From contig JAUXIZ010000005.1 of the NCBI GenBank assembly GCA_030620855.1, forward strand, positions 1 through 18,372: a stretch of DNA of 18,372 nucleotides, in the 5' to 3' direction. Position 1 is the stretch's first letter; every line of letters starts with the position of its first letter. Made by a program: the position numbers and the translations under genes. This document shows positions 13,747 through 18,372 of this stretch, in pieces. The DNA is from a candidate division WWE3 bacterium. Lineage in GTDB: Bacteria > Patescibacteriota > WWE3 > 9FT-COMBO-53-11. A model generated the notes under the pieces. The model had not been told where the DNA came from, did no database searches, and saw only the letters and a list, made by a program, of their open reading frames with translations.

Positions 13747-14036
13747 ACCCTACCCTCTGAGGAAGACGACTTCACACCCTTCGTACCGTGTTTTCTAAAC
13801 CTTCTGGTCGGGGAAAACTCTCCCAAACGGTGGCCGACCATCGACTCGGTAATTTTTACCGGGATATGCTCGCGGCCATTGTGAACGGCAATCGTAAGAC
13901 CCACCATTTCCGGAGAAATTTGCGACGCTCGGGACCAAGTTTTAATAGGTGTAGTATCGCCGGACTCCTTAGCGCGTTCCACCTTTTTCATGAGTTTTGG
14001 ATCAGTAAACGGTCCTTTTTTGCTAGATCTTGCCAT
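13743..14036 (-). CDS. rpsS: 30S ribosomal protein S19
   Basis: S19 pairs with S13 in the 30S head. The 97-residue product begins MARSSKKGPFTDPKLMKK and contains KTWSRASQISPEMVGLTIAV, HNGREHIPVKITESMVGH and the GEFSPTRRFRKHG signature. The start overlaps the rplB stop as TAATG. Length and place are normal. Confidence 0.97.
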   Translation of the reverse strand: MARSSKKGPFTDPKLMKKVERAKESGDTTPIKTWSRASQISPEMVGLTIAVHNGREHIPVKITESMVGHRLGEFSPTRRFRKHGTKGVKSSSSEGRV

Positions 14037-14785
14037 TATTTCTTCCTCCTGTCTTTAACAATATATTTATCCGTGTGAACTCTTCTTCTGGTCTTTTTAC
14101 CTAAAGTCTTCTTGCCCCAAGGAGATTTTGGAGAAGGCATGCCGATTCCGCTTCTTCCCTCACCACCGCCGTGCGGGTGTGAGCCGGGATGCTGGGCGAC
14201 ACCGCGAACAGTCGGTCGTACTCCCATATGCCTTTTGATACCGGCCTTTCCAATCTTGCGAAGTTTACGTTCTGCGCCTGCAACCCTGCCAACCGTAGCC
14301 CAATTCTCCTCCCTAACTTTCCTAACCTCGCCGGAAGGCATCTTGAGGTGGATGTAGCCGCCCTCTTTTGCAGTGACGGTTGCGGCAGAGCCGGCAGCTC
14401 TGACCATCTGACCACCGCGATCGGCAGTGAGTTCGACATTATGCACTTCCGTACCAACCGAAATTTTTTGGAGAGGTAGAGCATTGCCCAGTTTAACAGG
14501 CACATCCTCCCCCGCAATTACTTTGGCTCCAACCTTCAACCCCTGCGGCAAGATAATATAGCGGCGCTCTCCGTCTTCATAAACAAGTAAAGCCAGGTTT
14601 GCTGAGCGGTTTGGATCGTACTCAACTGCCTCCACCCGGGCGGAAATACCGCGCTTGTCGCGCTTAAAATCCACGTACCGGTAAAGCCGCTTTGCCCCGC
14701 CTCCTTTGTGGCGGGTAGTTACGCGTCCTTTGCTTCTTCCGACATGGCGCTTTATTCCTTTTTTAAGCCGTTTTGCTTTTACCAT
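14036..14785 (-). CDS. rplB: 50S ribosomal protein L2, N-terminally shortened
   Basis: L2 is a core 50S protein near the peptidyl-transferase centre. With ATG at 14785 the product is 249 residues versus about 275 usually. It begins MVKAKRLKKGIKR and quickly enters the conserved RVTTRHKGGGAKRLYR. The usual first about 30 residues, with the KPTSPGRR and FSEITK-type motifs, are missing. Later motifs are intact, including VEYDPNRSANLALL and HPHGGGEGR (H203 region). The frame is open 31 codons further upstream inside rplW, but that stretch is not L2-like. The start is 1 nt after the rplW stop. Confidence 0.94.
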   Translation of the reverse strand: MVKAKRLKKGIKRHVGRSKGRVTTRHKGGGAKRLYRYVDFKRDKRGISARVEAVEYDPNRSANLALLVYEDGERRYIILPQGLKVGAKVIAGEDVPVKLGNALPLQKISVGTEVHNVELTADRGGQMVRAAGSAATVTAKEGGYIHLKMPSGEVRKVREENWATVGRVAGAERKLRKIGKAGIKRHMGVRPTVRGVAQHPGSHPHGGGEGRSGIGMPSPKSPWGKKTLGKKTRRRVHTDKYIVKDRRKK

Positions 14786-14786
14786 C

Positions 14787-15086
14787 TTATTTCTTCGTAA
14801 AAAGATCAATCTTTCCCTTAGATAGGGTCGCAATTGCTTTTTTCGCATCCTTGCGCCTTCCCTCGACCGGGCGCGCACCGCGGCGCGTCCAGCGAACCGA
14901 TTTGCCCGGCAGGTTTACAATCGCTACCTTAGCTACTTTAACCCCTTTATAAAGAGTTTCGACCGCTTTTGCCACTTCTTCTTTGGTTGCCTCTCTGGCA
15001 ACCTTGAAAACGTACTTGTCTTCCCCCGCAAGCTGGTGGCTTTTTTCCGTTATAACAGGCTTTTTAATTACTTGGTATATGTTCAT
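14787..15086 (-). CDS. rplW: 50S ribosomal protein L23
   Basis: L23 sits at the tunnel exit and is the docking site for trigger factor and SRP. The 99-residue product has VIKKPVITEKSHQLAGEDKY, a KEEVAKAVETLYKGVKVAKV helix-strand and a loop with RRGARPVEGRRKDAKKA. The start overlaps the rplD stop as ATGA. Length is normal. Confidence 0.96.
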   Translation of the reverse strand: MNIYQVIKKPVITEKSHQLAGEDKYVFKVAREATKEEVAKAVETLYKGVKVAKVAIVNLPGKSVRWTRRGARPVEGRRKDAKKAIATLSKGKIDLFTKK

Positions 15087-15814
15087 TTCTTACTCCTTTT
15101 TGCCGCCGTCTTCTTTTTCCCGGCGGTGGCGGACGGTTTTTTCTTAACCGGAGTTGGTTTCTTAACCGCAGGCTTTTTCTTCGCCGGGCTTTTAACACCC
15201 AGGCGGTCCTTTACGGCTCCCAGGCCTTCCTGCAGAAAAACTATCTCTCCAGCCTCAACCACATCGTAAGGATTTAGAATTTGGGACGTTTGAACCTTGA
15301 CCCCCGGGATATTCCTAAAGGACTTAACAAGCGTCTCATCGGACTTTGCGGCAACTATAAGAGGCTTACGCAACCCTAATTTTTTGATGAGGGAAGCGGC
15401 CAAAGAAGTTTTGGGCTTTTTGGGAGAAAACTTGTCCAAAACATACACTTTACCCGATCCAGATTTTCGGGAAAGCGCTGACTTTAGGGCTAAATCTCTA
15501 ACTTTCTTAGGGATTGAAACGGCAAACTCACGAGGCTTAGGCCCGTGAGCAACTCCGCCACCGACCCAAATTGGCGAGCGGATTGAGCCGTGGCGGGCTC
15601 TCCCCGTGCCTTTTTGCCTCCAGGGCTTTCTGCCACCGCCGGAAACCTCTGCCCTTGTCTTTACTGCTACAGTGCCTAACCTCTGGCTAGTTTGATAAAC
15701 ATGAATATACTGGCGAAGCGCCGTCCGATTAGGTTTAATGCCAAAAATCTCCTTTGGCAGATCTGCCTTGCTTTGCAGTTTTATACCTTTTCCGCTATAA
15801 ACGTTAACTTTCAT
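15083..15814 (-). CDS. rplD: 50S ribosomal protein L4 with lysine-rich tail
   Basis: L4 reaches into the exit tunnel and in E. coli is the autogenous repressor of the S10 operon. With ATG at 15814 the product is 243 residues. The start has a strong Shine-Dalgarno (AGGAGG, 9 nt before the ATG) and family-like residues (MKVNVYSGKG). Motifs include RTRAEVSGGGRKPW-like KTRAEVSGGGRKPWRQKGTG and RHGSIRSPIWVGGGVAHGP. Residues 208-243 are an added Lys/Pro/Ala tail. It overlaps rplC by 11 bp. An upstream open extension of 31 codons inside rplC is rejected. Confidence 0.95.
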   Translation of the reverse strand: MKVNVYSGKGIKLQSKADLPKEIFGIKPNRTALRQYIHVYQTSQRLGTVAVKTRAEVSGGGRKPWRQKGTGRARHGSIRSPIWVGGGVAHGPKPREFAVSIPKKVRDLALKSALSRKSGSGKVYVLDKFSPKKPKTSLAASLIKKLGLRKPLIVAAKSDETLVKSFRNIPGVKVQTSQILNPYDVVEAGEIVFLQEGLGAVKDRLGVKSPAKKKPAVKKPTPVKKKPSATAGKKKTAAKRSKK

Positions 15815-16340
15815 CCTTCTGTTCCTCCTTAGCTGTTTCTTTGGTATCAGGAGTTTCTGAGCCTTGCGGCGCCTCCTCGCTCCCGTTTCCCGGTTCCTGA
15901 CTTGCAATCTCCGCTGGTTCGTACCGAACTAGAAGCTTAGCTTTCCTTGGCCCAGGAATAGACCCGGAAATTTTGGCAATTTTCCTTTCCTCGTCAACCT
16001 CAACTACGGAAAGTCCTTTAACGGTTACGCGCTCGCTACCCATGCGCCCAGGCATCTTTTTGCCTCTGTAAACCCGCCCAGGAGTAGTTCCGCCCCCGAT
16101 GGATCCGGGAGCACGTGCTCGGTCGGACTGGCCATGGGTTGCCGGACCGCCGGCAAAACCGTGACGCTTCATAACGCCGGCAAAGCCCTTGCCTTTGGAT
16201 GTGCCGATAACCTCGACGGCAGAACCAGGTTTCAAATCCCCTGGCAGCTTCTCAAACTTAACCAAAGTTACAGGAACAACTCTTCCGTCTTCCCGGAATA
16301 TCTGACTCATCTCTACTTTTTGCGCTTTAACCTGTTTCAT
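15804..16340 (-). CDS. rplC: 50S ribosomal protein L3, internally shortened, acidic tail
   Basis: L3 starts 50S assembly and reaches toward the peptidyl-transferase centre. Here it is 178 residues. The N-terminus (KVEMSQIFREDGRVVPVTLV) runs almost directly into GSAVEVIGTSKGKGFAGVMK. About 60 residues of the globular beta-barrel region, normally between these motifs, are absent. The loop motifs are intact (PGSIGGGTTPGRVYRGKKMP, GRMGSERVTV). Residues 141-178 are a Glu/Ser/Pro-rich acidic tail. ATG at 16340 is preferred over a TTG two codons upstream. No Shine-Dalgarno is seen; a terminator hairpin ends 12 nt before it. Confidence 0.92.
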   Translation of the reverse strand: MKQVKAQKVEMSQIFREDGRVVPVTLVKFEKLPGDLKPGSAVEVIGTSKGKGFAGVMKRHGFAGGPATHGQSDRARAPGSIGGGTTPGRVYRGKKMPGRMGSERVTVKGLSVVEVDEERKIAKISGSIPGPRKAKLLVRYEPAEIASQEPGNGSEEAPQGSETPDTKETAKEEQKDES

Positions 16341-16455
16341 GGTCAAAAATAAAAAACCGCCGTTTAAGCGGTTTTAAATCCCACTGGGTTGGGCAAGACA
16401 AACCTATGGTTTATCCTTCGTTAATCTTTCGAAGGTTAGACGCTTAAACATCACC
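16341..16455 (-). promoter_or_regulatory. Leader of the rplC operon, candidate attenuator
   Basis: The predicted leader is about 115 nt. Near its 5' end GTTTAAGCG (16441-16449) is perfectly complementary to CGCTTAAAC (16362-16370), which forms the end of the 5' arm and the loop of the terminator at 16353-16375. Pairing of the two would prevent the terminator. Between them are two more hairpins: CCTTCG/CGAAGG arms (16415-16435, 9-nt loop) and AAACC/GGTTT arms (16400-16412). I see no match to the E. coli S10 leader; the resemblance is in logic only. Which protein or signal controls it is unknown; L3 or L4 are natural candidates. Confidence 0.6.
16345..16375 (-). terminator. Intrinsic terminator directly before rplC
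   Basis: On the minus strand AAAACCGC (16368-16375), a 7-nt loop and GCGGTTTT (16353-16360) give an 8-bp perfect stem. It is followed by TTATTTTT, so the U-tract is long and broken by a single A. It ends just 4 nt before the L3 ATG. It could end the transcript of the lysozyme-like gene upstream. Since the rplC promoter lies on its far side, rplC mRNA must pass through it. Confidence 0.8.
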
Positions 16456-16461
16456 GTTAAG

Positions 16462-16490
16462 ATGATAACAGAGAGGGACAAGAAGTTCAA
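16462..16490 (-). promoter_or_regulatory. Promoter for the rplC to rpsI ribosomal operon
   Basis: On the minus strand TTGAAC (16485-16490), an exact 17-bp spacer and TATCAT (16462-16467) make the best sigma-70-type promoter match in this region. It lies just after the stop codon of the lysozyme-like gene (16497). Predicted start is near 16455. Confidence 0.65.
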
Positions 16491-16496
16491 CAGGTA

Positions 16497-17111
16497 TTAC
16501 TTGTAATATTCGGCGTGCTCGAGCTGGTCCATAAAGTAGGTCACAGCCTGGGCCCAGCTGCCGCCGTTTGCCAAAGATACGGGAGCATATCGGGCCATAA
16601 TCTCATCGATCGTGTTTAGCCCGTCGTCCAAAAATTTCTCCTTAAGACCGCGTGCTACAGTCCTGATTCCTTCCTTCCAAGAGCCAAAGCAGAGCGTTCC
16701 GCGCGAGTGAATCCCCCAACCCCAAGCGTTGTAGCAGTTATCGGGAATATTGCGGCCAAAAGTGGACTCGGCCCCCGCAATCGCGGTCAAAATCCGCCAG
16801 TCCAGATCATACTCCGCCGATACAGAAAGGATGTAATCGGAGTATTTGGCCAACGGCGAGTGATAAGACTCTAAAAACTTCTTGAGGATAATCGGACGGG
16901 CTTTTTCCGAGACGGTGGTTTCTCCCAGCACAACTCCCTCCGGAGGCAAACTGCCAAAAAGCGCAGAACTGGAAGATGGTGCAGAAATAGGATCGTCGGC
17001 AGATGAGGCGATAAGGGCTCCCGAGGCAGAAAAAAGCACAGCGAACGAGGATGTCGCAAAAAAGATTAGGGGCAGTGCCAAAATTATTGCAACCTTTGGC
17101 AGGGTTTGCAT
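16497..17111 (-). CDS. Secreted lysozyme-like (lytic transglycosylase-type) protein
   Basis: The 204-residue protein has an N-terminal signal or anchor segment (about 5-30), a Ser/Pro/Ala-rich stretch (31-65) and a C-terminal lysozyme-like domain (about 85-200). YDLDWRILTAIAGAESTFGR resembles the SLT/lysozyme active-site helix, with E115 as likely catalytic acid. A NAWGWGI motif follows, and C126 and C141 could form a disulfide. It probably acts on peptidoglycan outside the membrane; the exact bond cut is not deducible. It lies between rpsJ and rplC, in the same direction, with its own candidate promoter at 17125-17154. The ATG has no Shine-Dalgarno. Confidence 0.75.
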   Translation of the reverse strand: MQTLPKVAIILALPLIFFATSSFAVLFSASGALIASSADDPISAPSSSSALFGSLPPEGVVLGETTVSEKARPIILKKFLESYHSPLAKYSDYILSVSAEYDLDWRILTAIAGAESTFGRNIPDNCYNAWGWGIHSRGTLCFGSWKEGIRTVARGLKEKFLDDGLNTIDEIMARYAPVSLANGGSWAQAVTYFMDQLEHAEYYK

Positions 17112-17124
17112 GGCAGGTGGGAGA

Positions 17125-17154
17125 ATTACACTCCCTTAGAGGCAGCAATTTCAA
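17125..17154 (-). promoter_or_regulatory. Candidate promoter for the lysozyme-like gene
   Basis: On the minus strand TTGAAA (17149-17154), an 18-bp spacer and TGTAAT (17125-17130) lie 13 nt before the ATG at 17111, so the transcript would start about 6 nt upstream. The -10 sits in the loop of a GGGAG/CTCCC inverted repeat (17119-17135), which could be an operator or coincidence. Confidence 0.45.
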
Positions 17155-17203
17155 ACTAGCAAAAACAGGAGTGGGATTGCAAACTTGCTAAAGGTCATCT
17201 CGC

Positions 17204-17233
17204 TTCACGAATCTAGCTTTATTTTGCTAAAGT
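17204..17233 (+). promoter_or_regulatory. Weak candidate promoter for the plus-strand gene pair
   Basis: TTCACG (17204-17209), an 18-bp spacer and TAAAGT (17228-17233) each match the consensus at four of six positions. The predicted start falls at the ATG (17241), again implying a leaderless mRNA. The 9-mer TTGCTAAAG occurs here (17224-17232) and at 17185-17193, a short direct repeat in the divergent intergenic region. Confidence 0.3.
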
Positions 17234-17240
17234 AGTATTA

Positions 17241-17477
17241 ATGTCGATGAGAGAGGTTTTTATCCCTAAATGGCAGAGATGGCTGTTCGTTCCGCTTTTT
17301 GGAGGTATGTGGATACTTTTCACCTATCTTGAATTCTTCGATCCAAACACCAAAGGAGAACTGGGTTTAGTTGGCTATATCTTTATGACCGCTCTTTTCT
17401 TAGGGCTCGGGGTAGCTTTTTGGCTTATGACTGGCGGAAAGCTTCCAGCCTATATTATTAAGGAAAAAAGGAAATAA
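17241..17477 (+). CDS. Small two-helix membrane protein, unknown function
   Basis: I do not recognise this 78-residue protein. It has two predicted membrane helices (about 14-33 and 43-63) joined by a short loop with DPNTKGE, and a basic C-terminus (KEKRK) likely in the cytoplasm. A second ATG lies two codons in. No Shine-Dalgarno is present. Its stop overlaps the next start as TAATGA, so it is cotranslated with the gene at 17477-18160. It is on the strand opposite to the ribosomal genes that flank it. Confidence 0.7.
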   Translation: MSMREVFIPKWQRWLFVPLFGGMWILFTYLEFFDPNTKGELGLVGYIFMTALFLGLGVAFWLMTGGKLPAYIIKEKRK

Positions 17478-18160
17478 TGAGTGTTTTGAACTTGATTACT
17501 AAAAAGATGTTTAGGAACTGGCTCCTTATCGGGGTTATCGTATTCATTGTACTCGGCGGTATTTTATTTCTCGGTAAAGGCGGGGAGGAGACGGGAGACG
17601 GGTCCGGCACGACCGGTACGGAGGTTGGTCTTCTAGGTTACGACCCGCCCACGGACGCGTGGATTACGATCGATTCACTCGTGAAGTTCCACGGTATCGG
17701 CCACCCGGCCAGCCCTCTTCCGGATTACTGGCCGCCGGTGATCCTTCAAGTCCCGGATGAGCTTGGAGGCGGGTGGATAGAGGTTCAAGATCCGGATGAT
17801 CCTTGGTTTGATGTCCCGTCTGATCCTATTCCGCTTTACCCGTTTGCGCAACTGAACCTGCCGGAGGGCGTGTCGCAGCCGCCGGCCGGTACCTATTCAA
17901 CCCCTTTCTTTCCGAGCTTCAACGGAGACATTCCAACCCTCTTTACCGGGGCGCAAACGCTCGAGGCGTTTTTCACTCTTATCTTGTTTGGTTCGGATGG
18001 AGACCCATATCTAATGCCAGACAGTAACGAGCCATTCGAATTTAGGGTACCAGTGACAGTCGAGGTATTCGCGCAGGAGGATTGGCCTTCAGATACCAGC
18101 ATCTTCACGGACGGTTTTGAGTCCGGCGACACTAGCGCTTGGGGATCAGCAGGCCCGTAA
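17477..18160 (+). CDS. Membrane-anchored extracellular protein with C-terminal DGFESGD motif
   Basis: Unknown function, 227 residues. A short cytoplasmic N-terminus is followed by one membrane helix (about 15-32) and a Gly/Thr-rich linker (33-50). A Pro- and aromatic-rich, probably beta-rich outer domain follows (about 52-205). The C-terminus holds IFTDGFESGDTSAWGS, a motif I associate with secreted bacterial proteins, often at the edge of a lectin-like domain. Here the protein ends right after it, so it is either a terminal tag or a truncated domain start. A Shine-Dalgarno (AAGGAAAT) precedes the start. The first two thirds are visibly richer in G and C than the neighbours, which may indicate transfer. 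Confidence 0.7.
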   Translation: MSVLNLITKKMFRNWLLIGVIVFIVLGGILFLGKGGEETGDGSGTTGTEVGLLGYDPPTDAWITIDSLVKFHGIGHPASPLPDYWPPVILQVPDELGGGWIEVQDPDDPWFDVPSDPIPLYPFAQLNLPEGVSQPPAGTYSTPFFPSFNGDIPTLFTGAQTLEAFFTLILFGSDGDPYLMPDSNEPFEFRVPVTVEVFAQEDWPSDTSIFTDGFESGDTSAWGSAGP

Positions 18161-18179
18161 TACTTGCTGCTTAAAGTCT

Positions 18180-18240
18180 TGCCCAAAGGGCAGATTCTTA
18201 TCCGCCAGAGGCGGACAAGGTTCTTGAGCGAAGCGAGAGG
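18180..18240. repeat. Cluster of GC-rich hairpins between the surface gene and rpsJ
   Basis: In about 60 bp there are TGCCC/GGGCA arms (18180-18192) and TCCGCC-AGA-GGCGGA (18201-18215). There is also a GAGCGAAGCGAG element (18225-18236), with GGTTCT occurring on both sides of it. It lies between converging genes. None has a clean T-run, so this looks more like a short dispersed intergenic repeat than a single terminator, although it could end transcription in both directions. Confidence 0.6.
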
Positions 18241-18243
18241 TTC

Positions 18244-18372
18244 TCACATCTTCACCTCGACTCCAACCCCGGCGGGAAGGTCAAGGTTACTAAGTTCATC
18301 TAAAGTTTTGGGAGTAGGTTCCTCAATATCAATAAGGCGCTTGTGGGTCAGAATCTCAAACTGCTCACGGGA
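18244..18372 (-). CDS. rpsJ: 30S ribosomal protein S10, C-terminal part (runs off the right edge)
   Basis: The visible 42 residues begin SREQFEILTHKRLIDI, continue EEPTPKTLDELSNLDLPAGV and end GVEVKM. This is the conserved C-terminus of S10, including the loop that contacts 16S rRNA and, with NusB, acts in antitermination. S10 normally precedes rplC directly; here about 1.9 kb separates them. The 5' end lies outside the window, so its start and promoter cannot be seen. Confidence 0.95.
   Translation of the reverse strand, partial: SREQFEILTHKRLIDIEEPTPKTLDELSNLDLPAGVGVEVKM

Noticed and set aside
14786..14878. 31-codon upstream extension of L2
   Set aside because: It lies entirely inside rplW, is Arg-rich by frame bias, and does not resemble any L2 N-terminus.
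15815..15907. 31-codon upstream extension of L4
   Set aside because: It lies in rplC; the strong Shine-Dalgarno and family-like start at 15814 decide for the shorter form.
17893..18186. A 97-codon minus-strand frame opposite the surface protein gene
   Set aside because: It has no ribosome-binding site, and the plus-strand gene has coupled start, membrane anchor and a recognisable C-terminal motif.
1..18372. CRISPR arrays, insertion sequences or prophage genes
   Set aside because: No regularly spaced direct repeats, transposase or integrase frames, or terminal inverted repeats were seen.

Overview
The window is almost entirely one long minus-strand ribosomal protein block, the fused S10, spc and alpha operons. 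Its gene content points to a bacterium of the Candidate Phyla Radiation (Patescibacteria). The spc part runs directly from rpsE to rplO with no rpmD (L30), a loss typical of that group. Coding is very tight, with many 1-nt TAATG and 4-nt ATGA/GTGA junctions, and several ribosomal proteins are shortened. I would guess Microgenomates or a relative, but the sequence does not let me fix the lineage.

Layout, low to high coordinate. Positions 1-220 hold the 5' end of recA (minus). A 247-bp spacer with three tandem inverted repeats and a recA promoter follows. Next come a small Cys-rich protein gene (468-677, minus), a back-to-back promoter pair, tRNA-Pro(GGG) (760-835, plus) and a Mn-type superoxide dismutase (859-1485, minus). 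From 16340 down to 1552 the transcribed order is rplC, rplD, rplW, rplB, rpsS, rplV, rpsC, rplP, rpmC, rpsQ, rplN, rplX, rplE, rpsN, rpsH, rplF, rplR, rpsE, rplO, secY, ybaB/ebfC, adk, map, infA, rpmJ, rpsM, rpsK, rpsD, rpoA, rplQ, rplM, rpsI.

The first gene of the cluster, rpsJ (S10), is not next to rplC. Its 3' end lies at the right edge of the window (18244-18372, minus), and about 1.9 kb of other DNA sits between. That DNA holds a secreted lysozyme-like protein (minus) and a divergent pair of membrane/surface genes (plus). rplC therefore has its own promoter (16462-16490) and a roughly 115-nt leader. The leader ends in a strong intrinsic terminator just before the L3 start codon. A perfect 9-nt complement of the terminator's 5' half lies near the leader's 5' end, so it could act as an antiterminator. 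This looks like an attenuator controlling the whole ribosomal operon and is the most interesting item in the window.

Other notable points: L15 lacks its C-terminal half, L3 lacks about 60 internal residues and L2 lacks about 30 N-terminal residues. ybaB/ebfC sits inside the spc operon with its own promoter and almost no leader. Several ribosomal proteins carry long charged tails. All functional calls rest on reading translated sequence and recalled family features; no database search was run.
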